This document shows positions 45,884-54,952 of a stretch of DNA of 64,000 nucleotides, in pieces. The stretch is taken from assembly GCF_003331055.1 (NCBI RefSeq), contig NZ_PUQD01000013.1, positions 1 through 64,000 on the forward strand, written 5' to 3'. This DNA comes from Pseudomonas sp. AFG_SD02_1510_Pfu_092 (GTDB taxonomy: Bacteria; Pseudomonadota; Gammaproteobacteria; Pseudomonadales; Pseudomonadaceae). Every line of letters begins with the position of its first letter. Position 1 is the first letter of the stretch. The position numbers and the translations under genes were made by a program. The notes under the pieces are model-generated. The model saw only the letters and a list, made by a program, of their open reading frames with translations. It searched no databases and was not told the DNA's origin.

Positions 45884-46848
45884 CAGGCCACCCCGCGCAA
45901 CTGCGCCAGGGCGATACGCACCGCCTTGCGCACTTCTGGATCGCTGTCGGCCTCGGCCGCCTGCAACGCCGGCAAGGCACCTGCCTGGCCCAGTTCGCCC
46001 AATGCCAGTGCAGCTTCCTTGCGCAGGTTGGCAATGCCGTGGCCAAGCAGCGCCACAAGCGCCTCCAGCGCTGCGGCATGACGCAGCCGGCCCAGCGAGC
46101 GCGCGGCACGCAGGCGCACCTGCCAGAAGCTGTCGCCCAGCGCTTCGACCAGCGCCGGGCCGGCCTGGGCATGGCCAACCTTGCCCAAGGTGGTGGCCGC
46201 TTCTTCACGTACTTGCCAGGCGTGGTCATTCAGCGCAGCGAACAAGGCGGGCAACACAGTGCCGTCACGGGCCAGGCCCAAGGCGCCGATGGCAGCACGG
46301 CGTACTTCGGTATCCGGCTCGCGTTCAGCCAGCAACGCCAGTGCCGGCAACGCCGGTTCATGCTTGAGCCAGCCGAGAATGCCGACCGCTTCGCGGCGCA
46401 CAGCTGCGTCCGGGTCCTGCAACGCTTGCAGTGCGGGTTGGGCAGCGTCCTCCAGGCGCAATTCGCGCAACGCTCGCAGGGCACTGGCGCGGACGAACGC
46501 ATCGGCATGGGCGGCCCACGGCAGGATCAGTTGCCCGGCCTCCTGGCTCTTCAATTCGCTGAGGCTCTGGGCCGCAGCCAGGCGCACTGCTTCGGCGCTA
46601 TCGGCCAACGCCGCGCACAGCGCCTGGATAACCTCGGGTTGTTCCCAGGCCTCCAGCAAGCGCGCGGCCTCGGCACGCACCTCGTCGGCGCTGTCGACCA
46701 GCAACGCGTCGGTCAGCCATGGCAGCGCCTCGGGGTCTTCCAGATCCGCCAGTTCGATCAGGGCGATTCGGCGCACACCGGCGTCGCCCGCCTCCAGACG
46801 CGGCAGCAGTTCAAGGACGTCGGGGTTGTCGGTGCTTCGTTCAGTCAT
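45883..46848 (-). CDS. HEAT-repeat protein, about ten repeats
   Basis: This 321-residue protein consists almost wholly of HEAT/PBS-lyase-like helical repeats of about 31 residues. I count ten units by their D-x-x-VR-x-x-A core, for example SADEVRAEAARLLEAW, PDAAVRREAVGILGWL and SDPEVRKAVRIALAQL. It has no signal peptide or membrane segment, so it is a cytoplasmic scaffold or chaperone-like solenoid. It overlaps the ABC ATPase gene by four bases and the DUF971 gene by one, so its production is tied to the transporter. The partner is unknown. Confidence 0.88.
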   Translation of the reverse strand: MTERSTDNPDVLELLPRLEAGDAGVRRIALIELADLEDPEALPWLTDALLVDSADEVRAEAARLLEAWEQPEVIQALCAALADSAEAVRLAAAQSLSELKSQEAGQLILPWAAHADAFVRASALRALRELRLEDAAQPALQALQDPDAAVRREAVGILGWLKHEPALPALALLAEREPDTEVRRAAIGALGLARDGTVLPALFAALNDHAWQVREEAATTLGKVGHAQAGPALVEALGDSFWQVRLRAARSLGRLRHAAALEALVALLGHGIANLRKEAALALGELGQAGALPALQAAEADSDPEVRKAVRIALAQLRGVA

Positions 46849-47696
46849 AGCGCGATCCGTAATGGCAGGTGGTCGGTGCCTGGCAGGCCAAGCGGGGTCA
46901 GGCGCGGCAGTTCGCGGCCCTCTTCATGGCGCAGCAAGGCCAGGCAGTGGCGTTTGAGGTGGGTGAATTCGGGGCTGGTCAGCAGGCCGACCCGGCGTGG
47001 GCGGGGAAAGGCCAGGCGCAGGTCTTCGATAAAGCGCCCGGGGCGCGGGCTCATGACCAGAATGCGGTCGGCCAGGAACAGCGCTTCATCGATATCGTGG
47101 GTGACGAAAACCACGGTCGTGCGGATGCGCGTCCATACCTCCAGCAGCAGCTCCTGCATACGCGCGCGGGTCTGTGCGTCGAGCGCGCCGAAGGGTTCGT
47201 CCATCAGCAGCAGGCGCGGGCGGTTGATCAGCACCCGGGCGATCTCCGCACGTTGTTGCATGCCGCCAGACAGTTGGCTGGGCCAGCGCCCGGCAAAATC
47301 GGCCAGGCCGACCAGTTGCAGCATTTCATGCGCTTGCTGGCGCCGCTCGGCTTTGCCCAGGCCCTGCATTTTCAGGCCGAACGCCACGTTGTCGAGCACA
47401 CTGCGCCAGGGCAGCAGGGTGTGGTGCTGGAACACCATGCCGCGCTGCGGGGATGGCCCGTCAATGGCCTGGCCGTCCACGCGCAGTTGCCCGTTACTGG
47501 GCGACAGGTGCCCGGCCAAGGCACCGAGCAAGGTCGATTTACCGCAGCCGGAAGGCCCGAGGATACACACGAACTCGCCGGGCTCCACGGCAAAGTCCAG
47601 GCGCTGTACCGCTTCGAATGCCTCGCGGCCCTGGCCCAGGCAAATCGACACGCCTTGGCCATCGATGCGCCCAGGGGCCTGTTGATAACTGTTCAT
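46845..47696 (-). CDS. ABC transporter ATP-binding protein (sulfonate/nitrate/taurine type)
   Basis: This 283-residue ATPase has Walker [10 protein letters not shown] (about residue 49), the TauB/SsuB-type Q-loop [14 protein letters not shown], signature [15 protein letters not shown], Walker [14 protein letters not shown] and the switch histidine in [11 protein letters not shown]. It belongs to the AprAB-like operon. The ATG at 47696 overlaps the permease stop by one base (TGATG); a longer open frame upstream lies inside the permease gene and is not credible. Confidence 0.92.
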   Translation of the reverse strand: MNSYQQAPGRIDGQGVSICLGQGREAFEAVQRLDFAVEPGEFVCILGPSGCGKSTLLGALAGHLSPSNGQLRVDGQAIDGPSPQRGMVFQHHTLLPWRSVLDNVAFGLKMQGLGKAERRQQAHEMLQLVGLADFAGRWPSQLSGGMQQRAEIARVLINRPRLLLMDEPFGALDAQTRARMQELLLEVWTRIRTTVVFVTHDIDEALFLADRILVMSPRPGRFIEDLRLAFPRPRRVGLLTSPEFTHLKRHCLALLRHEEGRELPRLTPLGLPGTDHLPLRIAL

Positions 47697-48478
47697 CAGG
47701 CAGCCCTCCGCGTGCGATACCAAGGCGTGGCCAATGCACCGAGACGCTTGACCAGGGCACTGCTGCCCATGCCAAGCACACCGATCAACAGCATGCCGAC
47801 GATGATGTCCGGGTAGTTCTGCAGGGTGTAGGACTCCCACGTGTAATAGCCGATGCCGAACTGCCCGGAAATCATCTCGGCGGTTACCAGGCAGAACCAC
47901 GAGGTGCCCATGCCGATGGCCAGCCCGGTGACGATGCTCGGCAGCGCGCCAGGCAGCACCACTTCCCGCAGGATTGCCCAACGCCCGGCGCCGAGGCTGC
48001 GCGCCGACGCCACCAGGCGCGGGTCGACCGCCTCGACGCCATGCACGGTGTTGAGCAGGATCGGGAACAGCGCGCCGGTGAAGGTGATGAACACCATCGA
48101 CAATTCCGACGACGGGAACATCAGGATCGCCAACGGTATCCACGCCACCGCCGGGATTGGCCGCAGCACTTCCAGGGGCGGTAGCAGGAGGTCTTCGGCC
48201 CACTTCCAGCGCCCGATCAGCAACCCTAGCGCCACGCCCAGCAGCGCCGCAGCGACATAACCGGCAAACACCCGCGACAGGCTGCTGCCCAGGTGTGCCA
48301 GCAGTGCGCTGGAAGTGAGCAACTGCCAGGTCGCATCCAGCACCGACCTCGGCGTAGGTACATAGGTGAACGTCAGCAGACCAAGGTCCAGCTTCAGGCT
48401 GGCCGCCAACTGCCAGAACAGCAGGCAGGCCAGCAGCGAAACCAGGCGCACAGGCCAGCGCTTGAGCGTGCGGATCAT
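47696..48478 (-). CDS. ABC transporter permease (sulfonate/nitrate/taurine type)
   Basis: This 260-residue permease has six predicted helices and the contact loop VASARSLGAGRWAILREVVL near residue 155. PIPAVAWIPLAILMF matches the SsuC/TauC family. I chose the ATG at 48478 because it follows the binding-protein stop by 16 bases and begins MIRTLKRWPVRLVSLL; a longer frame would overlap that gene. It forms an importer with its neighbours. Confidence 0.92.
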   Translation of the reverse strand: MIRTLKRWPVRLVSLLACLLFWQLAASLKLDLGLLTFTYVPTPRSVLDATWQLLTSSALLAHLGSSLSRVFAGYVAAALLGVALGLLIGRWKWAEDLLLPPLEVLRPIPAVAWIPLAILMFPSSELSMVFITFTGALFPILLNTVHGVEAVDPRLVASARSLGAGRWAILREVVLPGALPSIVTGLAIGMGTSWFCLVTAEMISGQFGIGYYTWESYTLQNYPDIIVGMLLIGVLGMGSSALVKRLGALATPWYRTRRAA

Positions 48479-48494
48479 GTGGCGGGCTCCTGGG

Positions 48495-49901
48495 TCAGCG
48501 CTGGGCAACCAGCTTCTGGTTGGCACTGACGAAGTCCAGCGCTTCACCGCCATGGGCCTTGGCGTACTGCTCGGCCTGGTCCTTGAGCAGGAACGCAGCC
48601 AGCTCACCTTTGGCGTTGCGGACGAACCAGGCCTGGTTGGCCAGCAACTTGATGCCACTGTCGGCAGCCTGGGCGTAGATGGCGCGGATATCCTTGCCCT
48701 CTTGCTCCAACTGGGCCAAGGCTGCCAACGCGGCTTGCGGCGATGCGTAATGGCGAACTTTGTCTTCACCGCGCACCCAGATTTGCGCCAGGCGGGTGAA
48801 ATCGGTGATTGGCTTGCCGGTCAGTGCGTCATTGGCCTGAAGTGGCAGCGCAGCGTAATCGTGCAGCGCCTTTTCGTAGTCCAGGCCGGCTTGGGTGAAG
48901 GCGGCGCGGATGTACTGGTCGTCGATGAACTTGCTGGTGTCGAGCCCGCGGTCGGTCTTTTTCAGCAGCTTGAGGGTATCGATGGACGTCGCCACGGCCT
49001 TGCGGTACTCAGGCTTCCAGGTCAGGTCGCGGGTCTGCAGCCCGAGTGGGCCGTGGAACAGGTAGTTGACCTCGGCTTCGATGCCGGTGACCTTCTCGAT
49101 CAACTCGCTGTACTTTTCCGGTTCGGCGGCGATCAGGCGGTTGGCTTCGAGGCTGGCACGCAGGTAAGCGGTCACCACTTCCGGATACTTGCTGGCATAG
49201 CCGGCATCGACCAGGGCGCCATGGAAGGTCGGCGCGTCAGCCTGGGCGCCATCGTAGATCTTGCGGGCAAAGCCGCGGTTGGGGAACAGTTCGGCGAACG
49301 GCACGAAGTCGGCGTGGGCCTCGATGCGGTTGCTGCGCAGGGCGGAGCCAGCGATTTCCGGCGCCTGGGCGATGATCCGCACATCTTTCTGCGGGTCCCA
49401 GCCTTGGGCTGCGACGGCGCGCAGCAGCATGCCATGGGCGGTGGAAGCGAACGGCACGGAAATGGTCTTGCCCTTGAGATCGCCAAGCGACTGCACACTG
49501 GACGCCGCCGGTACCACGATGCCGTTGCCGCTGCCATGCACACTGCCCGACAGCACACTGATGAACAGGCTGCGTTTGCCGGCATCCAGATGCGCAACAC
49601 CATTGAACGAACCCGGGAAATCGGCCATCGCGCCGAAGTCGAGTTTGCCGGCAACCATCTCGTTGGTCAGCGGCGCACCGCTGGTAAAGTTCTTCCACTC
49701 GACCTGGTACTGGGCGTCCTTGTACTTGCCATCGTGTGGCAAGTACTTTTCCAGCAGGCCCAGCTCGCGGATCAGCAGGCCACCGGTGGCGCAGTTGATG
49801 GTGGTGTCCTGGGTGCCGATGGCGATACGGATGGTTTCGGCGCTGGCGTTGACACCAGCGAGCGCCAGCACGAGGCCGGCCACGGTTGCTACAAGGCGCA
49901 T
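48495..49901 (-). CDS. ABC transporter substrate-binding protein, large NitT/TauT type
   Basis: This binding protein of 468 residues is much longer than TauA or SsuA (about 320). It has a signal peptide (VATVAGLVLALAGVNASA, cleavage before ETIRIAIG). Segments NCATGGLLIRELGLLEKYLP, FTSGAPLTNEMVAGKLDFG and GSVHGSGNGIVVPAASS place it in the NitT/TauT group. It keeps a cysteine (INCATGG) and several methionines, unlike the sulfur-starvation binding proteins in this window. The ligand is unknown. It lies 122 bases after the ferredoxin gene, the widest gap in the operon. Confidence 0.88.
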   Translation of the reverse strand: MRLVATVAGLVLALAGVNASAETIRIAIGTQDTTINCATGGLLIRELGLLEKYLPHDGKYKDAQYQVEWKNFTSGAPLTNEMVAGKLDFGAMADFPGSFNGVAHLDAGKRSLFISVLSGSVHGSGNGIVVPAASSVQSLGDLKGKTISVPFASTAHGMLLRAVAAQGWDPQKDVRIIAQAPEIAGSALRSNRIEAHADFVPFAELFPNRGFARKIYDGAQADAPTFHGALVDAGYASKYPEVVTAYLRASLEANRLIAAEPEKYSELIEKVTGIEAEVNYLFHGPLGLQTRDLTWKPEYRKAVATSIDTLKLLKKTDRGLDTSKFIDDQYIRAAFTQAGLDYEKALHDYAALPLQANDALTGKPITDFTRLAQIWVRGEDKVRHYASPQAALAALAQLEQEGKDIRAIYAQAADSGIKLLANQAWFVRNAKGELAAFLLKDQAEQYAKAHGGEALDFVSANQKLVAQR

Positions 49902-50023
49902 GAGTGTTTCCCCTCGAATCGTTTTGAGTTCTGGTGTCGTCTCCGCCACCGGGCCTGGGTGGTGGGAAACGAGGGGGCATTGCAGAAGTCGCGTCCGGAG
50001 GTTTACCGGATGGCGGAGATGAA

Positions 50024-50269
50024 TCAGCGCAACAGGTACGGAATGTCGACCTTCACCGCGCCGGTGGGGCAGTCTTTTTCGCAGGGCATGCAGTACCAGC
50101 ATTCGTCGAAGGCCATATAGGCTTTCTGCGTGGCCGGGTTGATCGCCAGCAGATCCATGGGGCAGACCTCGACACAGACGGTGCAGCCTTTTTCGGCGAT
50201 GCACTTGTCTTCATCGATGGTTACCGGGGCGCTGCTGCGGAAGAAGATTTCCTGGGGCTGGTAAGCCAT
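50024..50269 (-). CDS. AprB-like ferredoxin with two [4Fe-4S] motifs
   Basis: This 81-residue protein has a first cluster CIAEKGCTVCVEVCP (C-x5-C-x2-C-x3-C) and a second CWYCMPCEKDCPTG (C-x2-C-x2-C-x3-C). The tail GAVKVDIPYLLR and the CWxC-x2-C-x3-CP form of the second motif resemble the beta subunit of adenylylsulfate reductase (AprB). It is much shorter than a typical AprB, which has a C-terminal extension. It would pass electrons to or from the flavoprotein encoded 37 bases upstream. The cytoplasm is its likely site. Confidence 0.9.
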   Translation of the reverse strand: MAYQPQEIFFRSSAPVTIDEDKCIAEKGCTVCVEVCPMDLLAINPATQKAYMAFDECWYCMPCEKDCPTGAVKVDIPYLLR

Positions 50270-50306
50270 TTCACGGGTCCTTGGGGCCTTTGGCCCTCTG
50301 TTTTAC

Positions 50307-52031
50307 TCAGGCAGCGTCGGCTTTCACCCGCAGCCGGTCATAGGCGGTCTGCTCTTCGGCATCCAAAGCGATCAGGTACGGCTCGACCGCTTTCTTGAAA
50401 CTGGTCATTTCGCCGTTTTCGCCTTTTTTCAGGTGGCAATGGCAGAACCACTCGCCATCGTTTCGCTCGGGGAAATCCACCCGGTTGTGATAAAGGCCCC
50501 AGCGGCTCTCCTCACGGAACAGCGAGGCCCTGGCGGCCATTTCCGCGCAGTCGCGAATCACCGAAACTTCCATGGCCCGCATCAGTTCGTGAGGGTTGCT
50601 GGCCTTCATCTGGGCAAGGTCACGCTCGATCTCGGCAAAGCGCGCCAGGCCGATTTCCATCTTCTTGGTGACCTTCGGCGGCTGCAGGTAATCGTTCACC
50701 ATCCGCCGCAGCTTGTATTCGACCTGGGCTGGCGGCAGGCCATGCTCGCGTTGCAGCGGGGCGAACACCCGCGCACGCTCGCGTTCGACCTGCACCGCAT
50801 CGACCTCGGCGAACTCGCGCCCGGCCACGTACTGCGCCGCATTCACCCCGGCAAACCAGCCATAGGTGAAGGCCCCGAGCATGTAGTTGTGCGGCACGGC
50901 GGCCATGTCGCCGGCGGCATACAGGCCCTTGACGCTGGTCTCGGCCTTCTCGTTGACCCACACCCCGGAGGCCGAATGGCCCGAGCAAAAGCCGATCTCG
51001 GAAATGTGCATCTCGACCATGTGCTGGCGGTAGTCGGTACCGCGTCCGGCATGGAACTGGCCACGGCTGGGGCGTTCATTGCTGTGCAGGATCTGTTCGA
51101 TGTTCTGGATGGTTTCTTCGGCCAGGTGGTCGAGCTTGAGAAACACCGGGCCATTGCCGCCTTCGAGCTCCTGGTGGAACTCCCACATCATTTGCCCGCT
51201 CCAGTAATCGCACTCGATGAAGCGCTCGCCTTTGCTGTTGGCGGTGTAGCCGCCCAGAGGGCCGGTGACGTAGGCGCAGGCCGGGCCGTTGTAGTCCTTG
51301 ATCAACGGGTTGATCTGGAAGCATTCGAGGTTGGCCAGCTCGGCGCCAGCGTGGTACGCCATGGCATAGCCATCACCGGCATTGGTCGGGTTTTCGTAGG
51401 TGCCCATCAGGTAGCCCGATGACGGCAGGCCCAGGCGCCCGGCGGCACCACAGGCGAGGATCACCGCCTTGGCGCGGACCACACGAAACTCGCCGCTGCG
51501 GCAATCGAAACCCAGCACGCCAGCGGCGGCGCCTTCGTCGTCAAGCAGCACACGGGTGCAGACCATGCGGTTGCTGATCTCGACCCGCGCCCGCTTGAGC
51601 TGCCGGTACAACACCTTCTTGATGTCGTGGCCTTCGGGCATGGGCAGCACATAGGCACCCATGTGGTGAACCTTCTTCACCGCGTAATCGCCGGTTTCGT
51701 CCTTCTCGAACTTCACACCCCAGCGGTCGAGCTGCTCGATGGTCTCGAAGCTGTGGGTGGCATAGGCATGCACGGTGGCCTGGTTGACGATACCGTCATT
51801 GGCTACGGTGATTTCCTTGGTGTACTGCTCCGGCGTGGCGTGACCGGGGATGATGGCGTTGTTCAGCCCGTCCATGCCCATGCTGATGGCGCCGCTGCGC
51901 TTGACGTTGGCCTTGTCCAGCAACAGCACCCGCAGGTGTTTGTCCTGCTCCTTGGCCTTGATCGCGGCCATCGGCCCGGCGGTACCGCCGCCAATGACGA
52001 TGATGTCGTAGTCCTGGGTCTGGATGCTCAT
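50307..52031 (-). CDS. AprA-like FAD flavoprotein (fumarate reductase/adenylylsulfate reductase family)
   Basis: This 574-residue flavoprotein has the N-terminal dinucleotide-binding motif IIVIGGGTAGPMAAIKA, the FAD segment KRSGAISMGMDGLNNAI and a second nucleotide segment VILACGAAGRLG. GLYAAGDMAAVPHNYMLGAF precedes the helical C-terminal domain. The segments RSGAISMGM, EESRWGLYHNRVDFPERND and WFCHCHL resemble AprA more than fumarate reductase A. No signal peptide is seen. Its reaction is not known: APS-type chemistry on an imported sulfur compound, or another flavin oxidoreduction, are both possible. The start overlaps the GntR stop by four bases. Confidence 0.88.
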   Translation of the reverse strand: MSIQTQDYDIIVIGGGTAGPMAAIKAKEQDKHLRVLLLDKANVKRSGAISMGMDGLNNAIIPGHATPEQYTKEITVANDGIVNQATVHAYATHSFETIEQLDRWGVKFEKDETGDYAVKKVHHMGAYVLPMPEGHDIKKVLYRQLKRARVEISNRMVCTRVLLDDEGAAAGVLGFDCRSGEFRVVRAKAVILACGAAGRLGLPSSGYLMGTYENPTNAGDGYAMAYHAGAELANLECFQINPLIKDYNGPACAYVTGPLGGYTANSKGERFIECDYWSGQMMWEFHQELEGGNGPVFLKLDHLAEETIQNIEQILHSNERPSRGQFHAGRGTDYRQHMVEMHISEIGFCSGHSASGVWVNEKAETSVKGLYAAGDMAAVPHNYMLGAFTYGWFAGVNAAQYVAGREFAEVDAVQVERERARVFAPLQREHGLPPAQVEYKLRRMVNDYLQPPKVTKKMEIGLARFAEIERDLAQMKASNPHELMRAMEVSVIRDCAEMAARASLFREESRWGLYHNRVDFPERNDGEWFCHCHLKKGENGEMTSFKKAVEPYLIALDAEEQTAYDRLRVKADAA

Positions 52032-52777
52032 GCCTTGCTCCCCTTCTGGCGGTCGATACGCAGGCGGTACTGGAAGGCATCGCCGCGGTAGTACAGGTGT
52101 TCGAAGTCCAGCGGGGTACCGTCGGCGGCGTGGGTCAGGCGCTCGATGCGCATGATCGGCGCGCCCTCTTCCACCTCCAGCGCCTGGGTCAGGTCGCTGT
52201 CGGCCAGTACCGCGTCGATCGCCAGGTCGGCATGGCCAAGGGCAATCCCGCAGTCGTTCTCCAGCAGCAGGAAGATGTCGCGGGTGACCAGGTCGGCCTT
52301 CTCCAGTTTTTCGCCGACCGCCTTGGGTAGCCAGGTCAGCTCCAGCGACACCGGCTCGCGGTTGATCAGGCGCACGCGGCGGATCTCGGTGACCAGGCTG
52401 CCTTCCTCGACCTGCAGGCGCGCCGCCACCACGGCATTGGCCGGCACATGGCGGAAGCTGCGCAGGCGGTTGATCACCTCGTAGCCCATCTGCGTCATCG
52501 ATTCACCTAGGCCCTGCAAGGTCGTGACGTTCTGAAACGCCTTGGGCTTGGCGACGAAGGTGCCTTTGCCGTGGATCTTGAAGATCAGCCCTTCTTTCTG
52601 CAGGTCGCCCAACGCCTGGCGCACGGTGATGCGGCTGACGTCGAAGGCCTTGCCCAGTTCGCTTTCCGAGGGCATGCGGCTGTGCGGTGGATAGGTGCCG
52701 TCGAGAATGCGCTCGCGCAGCAGTTCCTTCAGCTGGGTATAAAGCGGTACCGGGGACAGGGGAAGCAGTTCGGCCAT
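52028..52777 (-). CDS. GntR/HutC-family regulator with UTRA domain
   Basis: This 249-residue regulator has an N-terminal winged helix (PLYTQLKELLRERILDGTYP, then SRITVRQALGDLQKEGLIFK) and a C-terminal UTRA ligand-binding domain (VNVE-type core; LINREPVSLELTWLPKAVGE, ending FEHLYYRGDAFQYRLRIDRQ). It is the first gene of the AprAB-like operon and overlaps the flavoprotein gene by four bases. A perfect 16-base palindrome 23 bases before its ATG is the likely operator, suggesting autoregulation and substrate-induced expression of the whole operon. Confidence 0.92.
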   Translation of the reverse strand: MAELLPLSPVPLYTQLKELLRERILDGTYPPHSRMPSESELGKAFDVSRITVRQALGDLQKEGLIFKIHGKGTFVAKPKAFQNVTTLQGLGESMTQMGYEVINRLRSFRHVPANAVVAARLQVEEGSLVTEIRRVRLINREPVSLELTWLPKAVGEKLEKADLVTRDIFLLLENDCGIALGHADLAIDAVLADSDLTQALEVEEGAPIMRIERLTHAADGTPLDFEHLYYRGDAFQYRLRIDRQKGSKA

Positions 52778-52799
52778 GGTGTCTCTTCGCTGATCAGTG

Positions 52800-52815
52800 A
52801 CTTGTTATAACAAGT
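52800..52815. promoter_or_regulatory. Perfect palindromic operator upstream of the GntR operon
   Basis: ACTTGTTATAACAAGT is a perfect 16-base palindrome starting 23 bases upstream of the gntR-like ATG. HutC-type GntR proteins bind short palindromes with a TGT...ACA core, which this one has. I see no second exact copy in the window. Confidence 0.7.
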
Positions 52816-52972
52816 TGTGACCGGAGAGTAGTCGGCATAAGCAGCTGTAAGGAAATACTGATATCGCATATGGATAGATGGATTTGCCTCTGGACCAGGC
52901 AAACGGGGAAAAACAGCCATAGATCAAGGCGATGGACGCCACCGACGCAGATGGGTATCATGCGTGCGCGTT

Positions 52973-53049
52973 GCACTCGTAGCTCAGCTGGATAGAGTAC
53001 TGCCCTCCGAAGGCAGGGGTCGTGGGTTCGAATCCCGCCGAGTGCGCCA
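52973..53049 (+). tRNA. tRNA-Arg (anticodon CCG)
   Basis: The acceptor stem GCACTCG pairs with CGAGTGC, and the encoded tail is GCCA. The D-arm carries AGCTCAGCTGGATAGAGT. The anticodon stem CTGCC/GGCAG closes the loop CTCCGAA with anticodon CCG, read as arginine CGG. The T-arm carries GTGGGTTCGAATCCCGC. The length is 77 bases. Confidence 0.97.
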
Positions 53050-53053
53050 TATC

Positions 53054-53087
53054 AAAAAGCCCTGGGCCTGCGCCCAGGGCTTTTTCG
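53054..53087 (+). terminator. Rho-independent terminator of tRNA-Arg
   Basis: AGCCCTGGGC and GCCCAGGGCT form a 10-bp stem with a 4-base loop, followed by TTTTT, five bases after the tRNA. Confidence 0.92.
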
Positions 53088-53209
53088 TTTGTGCGACATG
53101 TCGCGTTTCTGGCACTCCCGTGCCAGGGGTCATTGGTGTTAGCGTGGGCGTCTTCCCGTTTCCCGACGGGTAACCCACAACAATGATTGGCGAAGGAATG
53201 CGCACAACC

Positions 53210-54940
53210 ATGTACCTGAAAAAACTCACCGCCACTACCCTGCTGCTGGCCAGCATCGGCCTGTTCACCCAGCCGGCCCAGGCCAACCTTACCCAGCAGC
53301 AGTCCGCTGCCATCGTCAAAGCCTTCGACGGCAGCGACCCGAGCGATTTCAAGCAATTCCTCGGCAAGCTCAAAGGCAACGACCTGGCCAAGGCCGACAA
53401 CCTCGAGGCAACCCTCGATGCCTACCTGGCCGGCAAGCCATTGGCCGCCGAGCAACAGAACGAAATCAACCGCCTGCTCGGCCTGTACACCCGCATCAAG
53501 TACGGCAAGGCCGCCAGCGAGACCCTGCGTGAACTGGTGGCCATCCCCACCTTCAACGTCGAGGGCACGCCGCAGCACGAGAACCCCGAGTTCCTCAAGA
53601 TCGCCGACAAGATCAAGGCCCTGGCCGACAGCTTCGGCCTGGCGTTCCGCAACATCGACAACCGGGTCTACGAGATTTCGCTGGGCAGCGGCAAGGAAGT
53701 GATCGGCATTCACGCCCACGCCGACGTGGTGCCGGTCAACCCGGACAACTGGAAGCTGGCCGATGGCACGCGCCTGGACCCGTTCAAGGTCACCCTGGTC
53801 GGTGACCGCATGTACGGCCGCGGCACCGAGGACGACAAGAACGGCATTGTCGTGGCGATGTACGCATTGAAAGTGGCCAAGGACGAGAACCTGCCGCTGG
53901 CCCGGCAGTTCAAGCTGCTGATCGATACCACCGAAGAAACCAGCGGCGATGCCATTCCCTACTACTTCGAGCGCAACCCGACCCCGGATTACAACCTGGC
54001 CCTCGATGGCGGCTACCCGGTGGTCATCGCTGAAAAAGGCTACGGCACGGTCATGGCCAGCTTCAGCAAACGCCCGGCCAGTGGCCAGGGCGCAGAAATC
54101 GTCAACCTGACCGGCGGCCTGGCCACCAACCAGATCCCGACCACCTCGGTGGCGACCTTGACCTCCGATAACCCGGCAGAACTGGCCAAGCGCCTGCAGC
54201 AAGCCGGCGCCAAGTACGTGAAAAAGCATGGCGGCGATTTCAGCATCGACGCCAAGCCTGAAGGCAAGAATGTGCTGCTTACGGTGACCGGCGTTTCCGC
54301 CCACTCTTCGGAGCCGGAGTCTGGCGTCAACCCGGTAGCCCGCATGCTCGACTTCATCAACGGCCTGGGCAAGCAGGTACCACTCAAGCACAACCACTTC
54401 ACCGATGCGGCCCGCTATGCCACCGACAACTGGGGCCTGGACTACCTGGGCAACAAGCTCGGCATTGCCTACAAGGACGCGTTCATGGGCCCGCTGACCG
54501 CCTCGCTGACCTTTGTCGGGGTGGATGACAAAGGCCTGAAGCTGGCGGTGAACCTGCGCATTCCCAAAGGCAAAGCCATTGCCACGATCCAGGACGAGCT
54601 GGCCGACAAGCTGGGCAAATGGACCCGCCAAAGCCACACCTCGGTGGCCTTCGACTACAGCCTGGACGAGCCGATGTACCGTAACCCTGAAGGCGAATGG
54701 GTCAAGGCCCTGCTTGCCGTGGCTACTGAAAACCTGGGCATGAAGCACGAGTTCGGCACCTCGGCCGGCGCCACCTCGGTGCATGACCTGCCCAACGGCG
54801 TGCAGTTTGGCCTGGCCATGCCGGATGTGAAGTACACCGGGCACAACGACAACGAGTTCAAGACCGTGGAACAGTTCATGCTGGACCTGCAGGTAGTGAG
54901 CGAGATGGTCGCGCGGATCGGGCAGTTGCCGAAGCTCTGA
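53210..54940 (+). CDS. Periplasmic M20-family dipeptidase/metallopeptidase
   Basis: This zinc peptidase of about 576 residues has a signal peptide ([19 protein letters not shown], cleavage before NLTQQQ). The M20 metal ligands and catalytic acids are in [33 protein letters not shown] and [16 protein letters not shown]. The long PepV-like lid domain contains [20 protein letters not shown]. It probably hydrolyses dipeptides in the periplasm. Start choice: AAGGA at 53193-53197 favours the ATG at 53210, with ATGs at 53198 and 53183 also in frame. Confidence 0.88.
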   Translation: MYLKKLTATTLLLASIGLFTQPAQANLTQQQSAAIVKAFDGSDPSDFKQFLGKLKGNDLAKADNLEATLDAYLAGKPLAAEQQNEINRLLGLYTRIKYGKAASETLRELVAIPTFNVEGTPQHENPEFLKIADKIKALADSFGLAFRNIDNRVYEISLGSGKEVIGIHAHADVVPVNPDNWKLADGTRLDPFKVTLVGDRMYGRGTEDDKNGIVVAMYALKVAKDENLPLARQFKLLIDTTEETSGDAIPYYFERNPTPDYNLALDGGYPVVIAEKGYGTVMASFSKRPASGQGAEIVNLTGGLATNQIPTTSVATLTSDNPAELAKRLQQAGAKYVKKHGGDFSIDAKPEGKNVLLTVTGVSAHSSEPESGVNPVARMLDFINGLGKQVPLKHNHFTDAARYATDNWGLDYLGNKLGIAYKDAFMGPLTASLTFVGVDDKGLKLAVNLRIPKGKAIATIQDELADKLGKWTRQSHTSVAFDYSLDEPMYRNPEGEWVKALLAVATENLGMKHEFGTSAGATSVHDLPNGVQFGLAMPDVKYTGHNDNEFKTVEQFMLDLQVVSEMVARIGQLPKL

Positions 54941-54952
54941 TTGGTGGTGACG

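Noticed and set aside
52973..53087. tRNA-Arg as attachment site of an integrated element
   Set aside because: No integrase gene and no second copy of the tRNA 3' end were seen in the window; a normal terminator and a housekeeping gene follow.
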